Shown: positions 47,062 to 56,002 of the stretch, one piece after another | Layout: each line of letters starts with the position of its first letter | Position numbering within the stretch: the stretch's first letter is position 1 | Assembly (NCBI RefSeq): GCF_007197735.1 | Contig: NZ_CP041637.1 | Location: 992,001 to 1,056,000 of the forward strand | DNA length: 64,000 nt | Reading direction: 5' to 3' | Source of the DNA: Formosa sediminum | GTDB lineage: Bacteria > Bacteroidota > Bacteroidia > Flavobacteriales > Flavobacteriaceae | Position numbers and translations under genes: made by a program | The notes under the pieces: generated by a model | Databases searched by the model: none | Told to the model about the DNA's origin: nothing | What the model saw: only the letters and a program-made list of their open reading frames with translations

Positions 47062-47100
47062 ATAAAACCCTCAAATTTTAATTAAATTTGAGGGTTTTAT
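47062..47100. terminator. Bidirectional terminator
   Basis: 17-bp perfect stem (47062-47078 with 47084-47100), 5-base loop, A and T runs on either side. Shared by the AraC gene and the convergent EF-hand gene. Confidence 0.85.
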
Positions 47101-47121
47101 GTGTTTATAAGGACAACAAAT

Positions 47122-47424
47122 TTACATGTCTTTCTTGCCTTTTTTTTCCTTTCTTCTCGCTTTAAACTCTTCTAGGGTAAGTTCTCCATTAGCGTCTGTA
47201 TCCATCATAGTAAATTGCTTTTCTAATTCTTCTGTAGACATTTCTTTTCTTCTTTTAGTCGCTTTAAATTCGTCTAACGAAATTGTTTCATTCTTGTCTG
47301 TGTCCATCATCTCTAACATTTTTTCTGGATCAGGTCTCTCTTTTTTGTCTTGTGCTAGCGAAGTAAATGAAAAGGCAAATAATGCTACAGCTGTAGCTGC
47401 AAATGTGATTGTTTTTAATTTCAT
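47122..47424 (-). CDS. EF-hand calcium-binding protein
   Basis: A 100-residue exported protein. Signal peptide (about 25, ending SLAQ). Two EF-hands: DTDKNETISLDEF (about 41-53) and DTDANGELTLEEF (about 74-86). Both have the canonical D-x-D-x-N/D-x spacing and final Glu. The tail is highly basic. Periplasmic or secreted calcium buffering or sensing is likely. A plus-strand frame over the same bases is a shadow. Confidence 0.88.
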   Translation of the reverse strand: MKLKTITFAATAVALFAFSFTSLAQDKKERPDPEKMLEMMDTDKNETISLDEFKATKRRKEMSTEELEKQFTMMDTDANGELTLEEFKARRKEKKGKKDM

Positions 47425-47534
47425 GAGTAAAGGTTTTAGTGGTTATTATATATGATATAAGACAGTAGTTAATTAATAAAGTTTAAACTGAAATTAAATA
47501 TTTTTTCGCTTTACAAGATTGAAATTTTAAAGTG

Positions 47535-48188
47535 TTATCGTTCGCCTTGCCATTCTGCATAAAACTGATCTAAAAAACTAACCATATAATCGTGGCGTTG
47601 TGCAGCAATACGTTTCCCTGTATCTGTGTTCATTTTATCTTTAAGAAGTAGAAGCTTTTCGTAAAAATGATTAATTGTAGGTGCAGTGGATGCTTTATAT
47701 TCCGCTTTAGTCATATTTAAATTTGGAGCGATGTCTGGATTATAGAGTTCTCTGTTTTTAAAACCACCATAATTAAAAGTCCTTGCAATACCAATGGCTC
47801 CAATAGCATCTAGTCTATCTGCATCTTGCACCACAGCGAGTTCGGGAGAAGAAAATGTTGCCTCAAAATTTCCGCCTTTATAAGAGATGTTTTCAATTAT
47901 ATTAATAACATGTTGTATTACCTCTTCAGTAACATTAATTGTTCTTAAAAATGCCGTGGCTACTTTAGGGCCAACAGTTTCATCGCCGTTGTGAAATTTA
48001 CTATCTGCAATATCGTGTAGTAGTGCACCTAATTCAACAATAAAAAGGTCTACCTGTTCCGTTTTGGCTATAAGTTTAGAGTTTTTGTATACACGTTCTA
48101 TATGAAACCAATCATGTCCGCCTTCTGCACCGCGTAATTTGTCTTTTACAAAATTAATTGTAGTTTGTATTTGTTCTGCTTTTGTCAT
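47535..48188 (-). CDS. HD-domain phosphohydrolase
   Basis: 217 residues. Metal ligands of the HD fold: GGHDWFHIERV (His), ALLHDIADSKFH (HD, about 52-53), VQDADRLDAIGA (Asp, about 120). The length matches the family of short HD-domain hydrolases similar to YedJ. Substrate unknown; likely a nucleotide or phosphate ester. It is flanked by unrelated genes on the same strand. Confidence 0.9.
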   Translation of the reverse strand: MTKAEQIQTTINFVKDKLRGAEGGHDWFHIERVYKNSKLIAKTEQVDLFIVELGALLHDIADSKFHNGDETVGPKVATAFLRTINVTEEVIQHVINIIENISYKGGNFEATFSSPELAVVQDADRLDAIGAIGIARTFNYGGFKNRELYNPDIAPNLNMTKAEYKASTAPTINHFYEKLLLLKDKMNTDTGKRIAAQRHDYMVSFLDQFYAEWQGER

Positions 48189-48260
48189 AGCTATAAAAGT
48201 AAAAATTCCTAACTGAGACAGAAAGGAATTTTTTAAGATAAAAATATTTTAAATTCAGCT

Positions 48261-49247
48261 TTATAATTTTGCTGGCTCTACCCATTTAAATTCAAAAGAA
48301 TTGTTTGGTACTTTCATGCGTTCTGCAATACGGGTCATTCGTGCTGGAAGTTTAATGAGGTAATCTCTAGCTTTTTCAGCTTCGTCTGTTAGTCCAGAAA
48401 TTTTTTCAATTTCCCAACGTTTCAGTAATTTTTGTAGGATGTCAATATAGTCCATAGAGGTGTACACACCAATACGTTGTGCTGTGTTCGAAAATTCTTC
48501 GAATGCCGTACTTATTTGTCCGCCAGATTCTCTTAAAAAGTGTGCCGGCATGGTAATTTTTTGTTTCATCATATAGTGAAACGCCATCATCATTTGGCTT
48601 GGATCTACTTTAAAAATACGTTCTACAAACTCGCTATAAGCATTGTGGTGTCTCATTTCGTCACCAGAAATAATACGGCACATTTTGCTTAATTGTTTAT
48701 TGCCGCGCTCTTTAGCTAATTTTGCAACACGGTTGTGAGAAATGTAAGTAGCAAGTTCTTGGAAGCTGGTGTATACAAAGTTTTTATAGGGGTCGCGGTC
48801 TGTACCAATATCAAAACCATCAGAAATTAAGTACTGTGTGGTTTTTTCAATTTCGCGCATATTCACACGTCCAGAAAGGTAAAGATATTTGTTAAGCACA
48901 TCGCCGTGTCTGTTTTCTTCGGCGGTCCAGTGGCGTACCCATTTAGACCATCCGTTACGTTCTACTTGTCCAACCCCTTCTACATCCATTAACCAGGACT
49001 CGTAAGTAGGCAAAGCTTCTTCAGTAATCATATCTCCAACTAAAACAACCCAAAAATCGTAAGGTAAGTCTTTAGCCAGTTCTCTAATTTCTTTTACTTC
49101 TTCAAAAAAATTTGGGCCTTCAGAATTTGGTAAAAAATCTGTTGGTTGCCATATGGTTTCTGTGGGTATTAAATATTTTTCTATTAAAGCGTCTACGTCT
49201 TTTTCTAAAAACTGCATCACTTCTAACCTTACATTTTTTAATGACAT
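48261..49247 (-). CDS. Acyl-ACP desaturase
   Basis: 328 residues, soluble di-iron enzyme of the plant stearoyl-ACP desaturase type. The two Glu-x-x-His motifs are EENRHGD (about 130-136) and DEMRHH (about 215-220). It introduces a double bond in acyl-ACP, using ferredoxin electrons. It starts 11 bases after the stop codon of the PlsC gene, so membrane lipid synthesis genes are paired: unsaturated acyl groups made here could be used by the acyltransferase. Adaptation to cold is a plausible but unproven role. Confidence 0.93.
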   Translation of the reverse strand: MSLKNVRLEVMQFLEKDVDALIEKYLIPTETIWQPTDFLPNSEGPNFFEEVKEIRELAKDLPYDFWVVLVGDMITEEALPTYESWLMDVEGVGQVERNGWSKWVRHWTAEENRHGDVLNKYLYLSGRVNMREIEKTTQYLISDGFDIGTDRDPYKNFVYTSFQELATYISHNRVAKLAKERGNKQLSKMCRIISGDEMRHHNAYSEFVERIFKVDPSQMMMAFHYMMKQKITMPAHFLRESGGQISTAFEEFSNTAQRIGVYTSMDYIDILQKLLKRWEIEKISGLTDEAEKARDYLIKLPARMTRIAERMKVPNNSFEFKWVEPAKL

Positions 49248-49258
49248 AATGTTAAGTT

Positions 49259-50002
49259 TTAATGGTTTATACTTTGTGTTACAGTGTGTTCAATCTGGTC
49301 AATTAAAGTGTCTGTAGTCTCTGTAAAGGTAGATAAATTTATGGGTTTATGAACAGTTAATATAATCTGAGCACCTAAACCCATAGGAAATTTACCATAT
49401 TTTAACGTTTTCCATGAGTTATTTATGGTTAAAGGAACCACTGTTGCATTGGGTATATTTTTCATTAAGGTTAGCAAACCACGACGTTGAAATGGTTTTG
49501 GTGTGCCATCTTTACTTCGTGTGCCTTCAGGAAAAATAACAGCAGCGTATTTTTTTTCGTTTATAAATTCAGAAAATTCGTTTATGGCACGAATAGATTG
49601 TCTCGGATTTTTTCTGTCAATTAAAGCGGCGCCACCATGGCGTAAATTATAAGATACACTAGGTATCCCTTTACCTAATTCTATTTTACTAATAAATTTA
49701 GGGTGGTATTGTCTCATATACCAAAGTATTGGGGAAATGTCGTACATGCTTTGGTGGTTAGATACTATAATTAAAGGCGCGTCTTTAGGGATTTCGTTAT
49801 CAAATTTATTAATGTATTTAAAACGTGTGCCTAAAATATTTAAGCAGCGTAATAAAAAAAACTGTAAAACATTTACGCTATGTTGCAATGCATTGTATCC
49901 AAACACACGATGGCTAATCCATAACATTGGGTGAAAAATACAAATGGTTAATAAAAAAGCAAAAGCATATAAGACAGTTAAGGGATACGCTAATAGTTTC
50001 AT
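49259..50002 (-). CDS. 1-acyl-sn-glycerol-3-phosphate acyltransferase (PlsC-type)
   Basis: 247 residues. An N-terminal membrane helix (LTVLYAFAFLLTICIFHPML). Catalytic motif I is NHQSMYDI (H-x4-D) and motif III is FPEGTRSKDG, followed by VPLTINNSW. It should acylate lysophosphatidic acid in phospholipid synthesis at the inner membrane. It is the first gene of the short operon with the desaturase. Confidence 0.92.
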   Translation of the reverse strand: MKLLAYPLTVLYAFAFLLTICIFHPMLWISHRVFGYNALQHSVNVLQFFLLRCLNILGTRFKYINKFDNEIPKDAPLIIVSNHQSMYDISPILWYMRQYHPKFISKIELGKGIPSVSYNLRHGGAALIDRKNPRQSIRAINEFSEFINEKKYAAVIFPEGTRSKDGTPKPFQRRGLLTLMKNIPNATVVPLTINNSWKTLKYGKFPMGLGAQIILTVHKPINLSTFTETTDTLIDQIEHTVTQSINH

Positions 50003-50050
50003 GAATTAGGTTTTGGAAATTTTCAGTTTAAGCAAAAATAAGATATAAAA

Positions 50051-50073
50051 AAACCACGCCAATAGCGTGGTTT
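50051..50073 (-). terminator. Terminator after the bacilliredoxin gene
   Basis: AAACCACGC and GCGTGGTTT pair around CAATA, with an A-run to the left (T-run on the minus strand), 23 bases beyond the stop. Confidence 0.75.
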
Positions 50074-50095
50074 ATATTTTTTACAAAAAAATGTC

Positions 50096-50506
50096 TTAAC
50101 ACACTTGGTTAAAAGCATCTTTAAGATTGTCTGCAATCATTTCTGCAGGACGTCCTTCAATGTGGTGACGCTCTAACATATGTACCAATTCTCCATCTTT
50201 AAATAATGCAATAGAAGGTGAGCTTGGCGGAAAAGGAATCATATATCCTCTCGCAGCGTCTACGGCTTCTTTATCTACACCTGCAAAAACAGTTACTAAA
50301 TGGTCTGGTTTTTTATCGTTTTGTATGCTCATGCTAGCTCCTGGACGTGCATTTGCTGCAGCACAACCACAAACCGAATTTACAACCACTAAAGTTGTAC
50401 CTTTCTTTGCTAAAGCTGCATCTACAGCCTCGGCAGTGTGTAATTCTTCAAAACCAACTTTGGTTAAATCTTCGCGCATTGGTTTTACTAAATCTGCTGG
50501 ATACAT
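50096..50506 (-). CDS. BrxA/BrxB family bacilliredoxin
   Basis: A 136-residue YphP/YqiW-type protein with thioredoxin fold. The redox motif is CGC in NSVCGCAAANARP (about 43-45). PPSSPSIALF precedes the last strand. In Firmicutes it removes bacillithiol from proteins. In Bacteroidota, which can also make bacillithiol, the same role is possible. The start is preceded by a 298-base gap containing structured element B. Confidence 0.92.
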   Translation of the reverse strand: MYPADLVKPMREDLTKVGFEELHTAEAVDAALAKKGTTLVVVNSVCGCAAANARPGASMSIQNDKKPDHLVTVFAGVDKEAVDAARGYMIPFPPSSPSIALFKDGELVHMLERHHIEGRPAEMIADNLKDAFNQVC

Positions 50507-50615
50507 ATTTTTAAATTTTTTGTTTATTATATAAAGGGCAAATATACATAATAAAATACAGAAACAATCAGGACTTTAACGTAACCTAAACAAGTCTAGC
50601 TATTACAATTAATTT

Positions 50616-50702
50616 GGGTGTTCCCTTGCTTAGGCAAGGTCGGGCTATACGCTATATCTTTTTGTTTGCAAACAAAAAGGATGCCGCTGCTATCCCTAAC
50701 GC
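50616..50702 (-). repeat. Structured intergenic element, copy B
   Basis: Minus strand: GCGTTAGGG, then GCGGCATCC, a long perfect hairpin TTTTTGTTTG/CAAACAAAAA, AGATATAGCG, CGACC and a second hairpin CCTTGC-ctaa-GCAAGG, ending GGGAACACCC. Same order as copies A and C with different but still paired stems. It lies between divergent genes; the remaining 200 bases show no gene. Confidence 0.7.
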
Positions 50703-50804
50703 AAATTTCTAAATACCATAAACTTTAATAGATAAGGCACCTATATCAGTTAAAAGCAAACAGGTTTTAATGGTTACTCTTAAAACTACAAATAGTATAT
50801 TTGC

Positions 50805-51575
50805 ATGAACAAAATTATGAGTATGAGTATTTCAAAATGGTTAGGAGCTACATTAGGTTGGTCTTTTGGTGGACCAATAGGTGCAATATTAGGATTCGCG
50901 TTAGGAAGTGTGGTCGATGGGTTTACTAACGGAGGTATTAAAGTAAGTACAGGACAAAGTCCATACACTTCGGCAACCCAAACCCGAACACAATCGGGCG
51001 ATTTCGAAGTTAGTTTATTAATACTTGCAGCTATTGTAATAAAGGCAGATGGGATTAGCGATAAACGCGAATTAGATTTTGTTCGTGCTCAATTTGTTGG
51101 GATGTACGGTAAAGAACGTGCAAATCATGCCTTTAAATTATTTAAAAAAATAAGTCAGCAGCAAAACATTCCTGTTCGCGACGTGTGTTTACAAATTCGT
51201 CAAATGATGGACCATCCATCTCGACTTCAATTGCTTCATTTTTTATTCGGAATTGCAAAAGCTGATGGTAATGTAAGTCAAGTAGAAGTCGATACAATTT
51301 ATACCATTTCTAATTATTTAGGTATTCGAGCTATAGATTTTGAAAGTATCAAAGCCATGTTTTACAACAGTAGCGATAATGCCTATAAAATTCTTGAAAT
51401 CGATAAATCTGCCACTAACGACGAGATCAAAAAAGCCTATCGAAAAATGGCTAAAAAATATCATCCAGACAAAGTACTTCACTTGGGAGATGAACATCAA
51501 AAAGGCGCCGAAGAAAAATTTAGACAAGTACAAGAGGCTTACGATCAATTACAAAAAGAGCGCGGTTTTATTTAA
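50805..51575 (+). CDS. TerB/DnaJ-domain protein (DjlA-like)
   Basis: 256 residues. N-terminal glycine-rich membrane segment ([22 protein letters not shown]), a TerB-like helical domain (about 65-185, [13 protein letters not shown] region) and a C-terminal J domain (about 190-256) with the HPD motif in KKYHPDKVL. Plan as for DjlA co-chaperones, which recruit DnaK at the membrane. Two in-frame ATGs lie close (50805 and 50817); the first is shown, either fits. Confidence 0.9.
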   Translation: MNKIMSMSISKWLGATLGWSFGGPIGAILGFALGSVVDGFTNGGIKVSTGQSPYTSATQTRTQSGDFEVSLLILAAIVIKADGISDKRELDFVRAQFVGMYGKERANHAFKLFKKISQQQNIPVRDVCLQIRQMMDHPSRLQLLHFLFGIAKADGNVSQVEVDTIYTISNYLGIRAIDFESIKAMFYNSSDNAYKILEIDKSATNDEIKKAYRKMAKKYHPDKVLHLGDEHQKGAEEKFRQVQEAYDQLQKERGFI

Positions 51576-51658
51576 TAAAAATCTTAACTTACTGCAAGGT
51601 TTGTATTTATATTCTGTAGAGGGTATTTAAGGTTATAGTGTATTTGTTTTAATTTCAA

Positions 51659-51676
51659 TTTTAGTCTTACCTAAAA
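51659..51676. promoter_or_regulatory. Candidate DtxR-family operator
   Basis: TTTTAG-N6-CTAAAA, a perfect 6-bp dyad that resembles DtxR/MntR-type boxes (AT-rich TTAGG-CTAA arms). It ends six bases before the -33 TTG of the promoter below. Confidence 0.55.
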
Positions 51677-51682
51677 ATATAT

Positions 51683-51710
51683 TTGCATTCAAGTAAATTG
51701 TGTATCTTTG
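51683..51710 (+). promoter_or_regulatory. Promoter of the DtxR-Feo operon
   Basis: TTG at 51683-51685, spacer of 17, then TATCTTTG at 51703-51710: an exact match to the Bacteroidota TTG-N17-TAnnTTTG form. It lies within an upstream extension of the DtxR frame and so argues that translation starts at the GTG at 51728. Confidence 0.8.
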
Positions 51711-51727
51711 TAATAAATACAAATTTA

Positions 51728-52381
51728 GTGGTCACATTATCTGAAGAAAATTATTTAAAGGCAATCTATCATTTGGGTAAACAAGGTTCGGTTGCGGTAA
51801 GCACCAACGCAATTGCCGAAAAAATTGAAGCTAAAGCATCATCTGTTACCGATATGGTTAAAAAGTTAGCGGATAAAAACTTAGCAAATTATGTTAAGTA
51901 TCAAGGCGTAACGTTAACAGAGCAAGGACGCTTAATTGCGGCTTTAGTGATTAGAAAGCATAGACTTTGGGAAGTGTTTTTAGTAGAAAAACTAAATTTC
52001 ACTTGGGATGAAGTTCACGACGTTGCAGAGCAATTAGAACATATAAAATCTTTAAAGTTAGTAAACGAATTAGATGCCTTTTTGGGATGTCCCACTCATG
52101 ATCCTCATGGTGATCCTATCCCAGATAAAGACGGTAATTATGCACCAATTAAAAGTGTAAATATTCTAGAGATTAATAAAGGTGAAACCGGAATTTTAGC
52201 TTTAGTAAAAAATTCATCTGATGCGTTTTTAAAATATTTAAACAAAAACAATTTGGCATTAGGAGATAAAATAAAGGTTATAGATTTTGAGCCTTTCGAT
52301 AAATCTTTAACTATAGAAACAGCTACTCAAACGCTTATCATCTCTAACGAAGTAGCTAAGAATTTATATTTAAGATTGTAA
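51728..52381 (+). CDS. Metal-dependent DtxR/MntR family regulator
   Basis: 217 residues from GTG at 51728 (an upstream TTG frame starts inside the promoter and is rejected). N-terminal winged helix (VSTNAIAEKIEAKASSVTDMVKKL) and dimerisation/metal-binding domain with IRKHRLWEVF, EQLEHI and the CPTHDPHGDPIP box. The C-terminal part (about 145-217) is an SH3-like domain. It should repress or activate metal-uptake genes in response to Fe2+ or Mn2+. It starts the four-gene Feo operon, two bases before the next gene. Confidence 0.92.
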   Translation: MVTLSEENYLKAIYHLGKQGSVAVSTNAIAEKIEAKASSVTDMVKKLADKNLANYVKYQGVTLTEQGRLIAALVIRKHRLWEVFLVEKLNFTWDEVHDVAEQLEHIKSLKLVNELDAFLGCPTHDPHGDPIPDKDGNYAPIKSVNILEINKGETGILALVKNSSDAFLKYLNKNNLALGDKIKVIDFEPFDKSLTIETATQTLIISNEVAKNLYLRL

Positions 52382-52383
52382 TT

Positions 52384-53406
52384 ATGGAACACTATAACCC
52401 TTTATCTGCACTTATTATATTTTTTATAGTTATTACACTATTATATATAGTATTTAGACCTGTTAAAGGGTGGTTTTGGAGTTTGCGGAAACTGGTTAAA
52501 ACGAGTGAAAAAGTTATTACAGAAGATATTTTAAAACAACTTTATCATTTTGAAGATTCAAAAAATAAAGTAGATATGAAAACCTTAGTTCAAGTGTTGG
52601 ATTACAAGCACTCAAGTATTGTTGAGGTTGTAAAAAACATGACTATAAATGATTTAATTTATTCAGAGTCAGATGTATTAAGATTAACTGATGAAGGGCG
52701 TAATTATGCCCTTAGAATTGTAAGAGTACACAGGCTTTGGGAGCGTTATTTAGCAGATAAAACAGGGATACATAAGAAAGAATGGCACGATAGGGCCGAG
52801 TCTATGGAACACCGTTTAAGTCATGATGAAACCGAAGAATTAGCAGCGCATTTAGGTCACCCAAAATTCGATCCACATGGCGATCCCATTCCCACAACAA
52901 CTGGAGAAATGGCAGATGTTCATGGTGTAGAATTGCCGCTTTTACCAGTGGGGTCTGTAGGTAGAATAACCCATATAGAAGATGAACCCGAAATTATATA
53001 TAAGCAAATTCTGGCCGAGCATATTTATATGGGGTCTATACTTAAAGTTATAGAGAATAATGCCACGCGAATTGTATTTGAGTCTGAAGGTGAAGAGTTT
53101 AAATTAGCACCTATAGTTGCTGCAAATTTAACTGTTGCATTAATAGAAAAAGAGGTTGAAATAGAAGAAAATGTAGCGCGTTTATCTAGTTTAAAAGCAA
53201 ACGAAACTGCAAAAATTTTAGGAATTTCAAGAGAAAATAGAGGGGAAAGTAGAAGACGCTTGCTAGACCTTGGCTTTGTAAAAGGTGCTACTGTTAGTAT
53301 TGATCTTTTAAATCCGTTGGGAAATCCTAATGCCTATTTAATTAAAGGGACATCTATCGCATTACGTCACGATCAGGCTTCTAAAATCTTAATACAAAAA
53401 GATTAA
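52384..53406 (+). CDS. Membrane-anchored DtxR-like protein fused to FeoA
   Basis: 340 residues. One N-terminal membrane helix (about 10-27, ALIIFFIVITLLYIVF) is followed by a basic juxtamembrane stretch. A DtxR-like winged helix and metal-binding domain (about 45-195) carries HRLWERYL, ESMEHRL and FDPHGDPIP as in the preceding regulator. A second SH3-like part follows, then a FeoA domain (about 265-338, RRRLLDLGFVKGATVS). The plan suggests a regulator held at the membrane next to the FeoB pair. Whether the winged helix still binds DNA is not certain. It lies three bases before the FeoB GTPase gene. Confidence 0.88.
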   Translation: MEHYNPLSALIIFFIVITLLYIVFRPVKGWFWSLRKLVKTSEKVITEDILKQLYHFEDSKNKVDMKTLVQVLDYKHSSIVEVVKNMTINDLIYSESDVLRLTDEGRNYALRIVRVHRLWERYLADKTGIHKKEWHDRAESMEHRLSHDETEELAAHLGHPKFDPHGDPIPTTTGEMADVHGVELPLLPVGSVGRITHIEDEPEIIYKQILAEHIYMGSILKVIENNATRIVFESEGEEFKLAPIVAANLTVALIEKEVEIEENVARLSSLKANETAKILGISRENRGESRRRLLDLGFVKGATVSIDLLNPLGNPNAYLIKGTSIALRHDQASKILIQKD

Positions 53407-53409
53407 ATT

Positions 53410-54174
53410 ATGGAAACAAATGTAAAAAATGCCTGCGAAACTTGTGCACTATATAATAAAGAAGGTTTAAAGAAACTGGGTATACATACCGATAATTTTG
53501 ATTTTGTTATTGCACTTGCTGGAAATCCCAATACGGGGAAAAGTACGGTATTTAATGCCTTAACAGGATTAAAACAACATACTGGAAATTGGCCAGGGAA
53601 AACAGTTACACGTGCAGAAGGCGGTTTTGAATATAATACAAAAAAATACAAACTCGTAGATTTACCTGGTACGTATTCTTTACTCTCTACCTCTGAAGAT
53701 GAAGAAACTGCTAGAGATTTTATACTTTTTGGGAAACCAGATGTTACCGTTATTGTAGCCGATGCTAATCGATTAGAACGCAATTTAAATTTAGTGCTTC
53801 AAATCTTAGAGATTACAGATAAAGCCGTATTGTGTTTAAATTTAATGGATGAAGCAGAGCGTAATAAAGTAGAAATCGATGTAAGAACTTTGTCGCGAGA
53901 TTTAGGAATTCCGGTAGTGCCTACGAGTGCTAGATTTAACAGAGGCATTCCAGAATTAATTCAAACGATTAGTGAAATAGCAAGTGGTAAGATTGTATGT
54001 AAACCACATCGTATAAAAAATGTGCCACAAAATATAGAACTTGCTGTTAAGAAATTAACAGCCGAAATAGAAAAAGAGTTTCCTAATATCCCGAATAGTC
54101 GTTGGATTGCATTTAGATTATTAGAAGGGGATAAGCAAATTATAGAAGCTTTAAAAACAGGAGAATTTCTTTAA
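53410..54174 (+). CDS. FeoB GTPase domain protein (split FeoB, N-part)
   Basis: 254 residues. Only the G-protein part of FeoB: G1 [16 protein letters not shown] (about 36-51), G2-like [15 protein letters not shown]3 DLPGTYSL, G4-like NLMDEAE, then an S-domain-like helical tail. The N-terminal 30 residues carry CETCALY, a CxxC not found in standard FeoB. No membrane segments. The membrane part is the next gene, 12 bases downstream, so here FeoB is two separate proteins. Confidence 0.9.
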   Translation: METNVKNACETCALYNKEGLKKLGIHTDNFDFVIALAGNPNTGKSTVFNALTGLKQHTGNWPGKTVTRAEGGFEYNTKKYKLVDLPGTYSLLSTSEDEETARDFILFGKPDVTVIVADANRLERNLNLVLQILEITDKAVLCLNLMDEAERNKVEIDVRTLSRDLGIPVVPTSARFNRGIPELIQTISEIASGKIVCKPHRIKNVPQNIELAVKKLTAEIEKEFPNIPNSRWIAFRLLEGDKQIIEALKTGEFL

Positions 54175-54186
54175 ATTTTCAGTCTT

Positions 54187-55605
54187 ATGAAAGAGAATAA
54201 TATACATCGCATTATCGAGCTCTCTAACGAATTACGTTGGCAAATTGGAGATGAGTTTCACGATAATCTCACCGAGAGTATTTATGCAGATGCTGCAGAT
54301 ATTGTAAAGGATTCGGTTAAAACTAAAGATGGCGAAAAACGGTTTCGATTAGATTCTAAAATAGATAAAATAGTTACCAGTAAAACTTGGGGATTTCCTA
54401 TCATGTTTTTAATTCTGGGCACAGTGTTATGGCTTACTATTGTTGGAGCAAATTATCCATCGTCTTTATTGGCTAGCTTACTTTTGGATACCATACATCC
54501 CATTTTAAAAAGTGGAGCCGAAGGTCTACAAATGCCTTGGTGGTTATCTGGGTTTTTAATAGATGGTGTGTATTTGGCGGTAGCTTGGGTTATTGCGGTA
54601 ATGTTACCACCTATGGCTATCTTTTTCCCGATGTTTACACTTTTAGAAGATTTTGGTTATTTACCACGTGTAGCATTTAATTTAGATTCTTTATTTAATA
54701 AATCTGGAGCACATGGTAAGCAAGCTTTAACAATGAGTATGGGTTTTGGCTGTAATGCTGCAGGTGTAGTCGCTACCCGTATTATTGATAGTCCACGAGA
54801 ACGATTAATAGCTATTATTACAAACAATTTTTCTTTATGTAATGGGCGATGGCCTACGCAAATATTAATTGCAACCATATTTATAGGTGCAGTTGTGCCA
54901 CAATCGTTATCTAGTATAGCATCCTTGTTGGCTGTAATTGGTATTGCTGTATTGGGAATGGCTTTTATGTTTGGGGTCTCTTGGGCATTGTCTAAAACGG
55001 TTTTAAAAGGCGAGGTCTCTACATTTAATTTAGAGTTACCACCTTATCGTCCGCCACGTTTTTGGAAAACAATTTACACGTCTTTAATAGATAGAACATT
55101 AATTGTATTATGGCGTGCTATTGTCTTTGCTGCACCAGCAGGAGCCGTAATTTGGTTAATTTCTAATATTTATTTGGGAGATGAAACTATTGCAGCTTGG
55201 TTAATTAATGGGATGGACGGATTTGGCTTTTTGTTAGGATTAAATGGTGTAATTTTATTAGCTTATATTGTTGCGATCCCTGCAAATGAAATTGTGATTC
55301 CAACCATATTAATGCTTACTGTAATGGTAACAGGTATAGGTGGTGGTGCTGGAGCAGGTGTGATGTTTGAGTTAGATTCAATGCATGCTACTGGAGATAT
55401 TTTAAGAGCGGGAGGTTGGACTTTATTAACGGCTATAAATTTGATGCTTTTTAGTTTATTACATAACCCATGTAGTACAACAATTTATACAATATATAAG
55501 GAAACAAATAGTGCAAAATGGACTGCGGTTGCATCTATAATGCCAATTATTTTAGGTTTTATAGTTTGCTTTTTGGTAGCACAAATATGGAGATTAATCT
55601 TTTAA
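54187..55605 (+). CDS. FeoB permease domain protein (split FeoB, C-part)
   Basis: 472 residues. After a soluble head of about 70 residues, about ten membrane helices include the two Gate/nucleoside-recognition domains (for example [19 protein letters not shown] and [18 protein letters not shown]). This is the ferrous-iron channel half of FeoB without a GTPase. It ends the operon begun at 51728. A long AT-rich gap with one bidirectional terminator separates it from the convergent Feo system. Confidence 0.9.
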   Translation: MKENNIHRIIELSNELRWQIGDEFHDNLTESIYADAADIVKDSVKTKDGEKRFRLDSKIDKIVTSKTWGFPIMFLILGTVLWLTIVGANYPSSLLASLLLDTIHPILKSGAEGLQMPWWLSGFLIDGVYLAVAWVIAVMLPPMAIFFPMFTLLEDFGYLPRVAFNLDSLFNKSGAHGKQALTMSMGFGCNAAGVVATRIIDSPRERLIAIITNNFSLCNGRWPTQILIATIFIGAVVPQSLSSIASLLAVIGIAVLGMAFMFGVSWALSKTVLKGEVSTFNLELPPYRPPRFWKTIYTSLIDRTLIVLWRAIVFAAPAGAVIWLISNIYLGDETIAAWLINGMDGFGFLLGLNGVILLAYIVAIPANEIVIPTILMLTVMVTGIGGGAGAGVMFELDSMHATGDILRAGGWTLLTAINLMLFSLLHNPCSTTIYTIYKETNSAKWTAVASIMPIILGFIVCFLVAQIWRLIF

Positions 55606-55751
55606 TGTTTTTTTATTTTAAAAATATAGTCGGCTTATTAAAATAAAGCATAGCAGATAACAAAACGCTCTTATAAGTAGATTAAATTTGAGGTTTAGTA
55701 TAAAAAAGAGAGTGTAAGATTTAGGCGATTCTATTACATCTTGTAATTAAG

Positions 55752-55793
55752 ATAAATAAGGTTGAAAATTCAAGAATTTTCAACCTTATTTAT
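55752..55793. terminator. Bidirectional terminator between the two Feo systems
   Basis: 19-bp stem (55752-55770 with 55775-55793), four-base loop CAAG, A/T ends on both sides. It serves both convergent operons. Confidence 0.85.
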
Positions 55794-55813
55794 TTGTATT
55801 GAGTGTGATTTTT

Positions 55814-55957
55814 TTATGAACAGCCACAGTTATTACCATCAGAGCCACATGCCTTTTTCTTGCTGTTATTTTTCTTCCAGAAGAATTTTTTAATCAGGAA
55901 GGCAACGGCTACGCCTAAAGCTGCAAAAACTAATATATTTTGTATGATTGTATTCAT
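55814..55957 (-). CDS. FeoB-associated Cys-rich membrane protein
   Basis: 47 residues from the ATG at 55955-55957. One membrane helix (ILVFAALGVAVAFLI) is followed by a basic stretch and a cysteine-rich tail ending ACGSDGNNCGCS. Such small proteins commonly follow feoB in Bacteroidota and Firmicutes and are thought to help handle ferrous iron on the cytoplasmic side. It lies 45 bases after the feoB stop. Confidence 0.85.
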   Translation of the reverse strand: MNTIIQNILVFAALGVAVAFLIKKFFWKKNNSKKKACGSDGNNCGCS

Positions 55958-56002
55958 AATGTAATAGTCGTTTTTGGTGCTATAACTTTCAATAATATTT
56001 AC

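Noticed and set aside
51683-51727. Upstream TTG start for the DtxR gene
   Set aside because: The promoter lies within this stretch, so it cannot be translated from that transcript.
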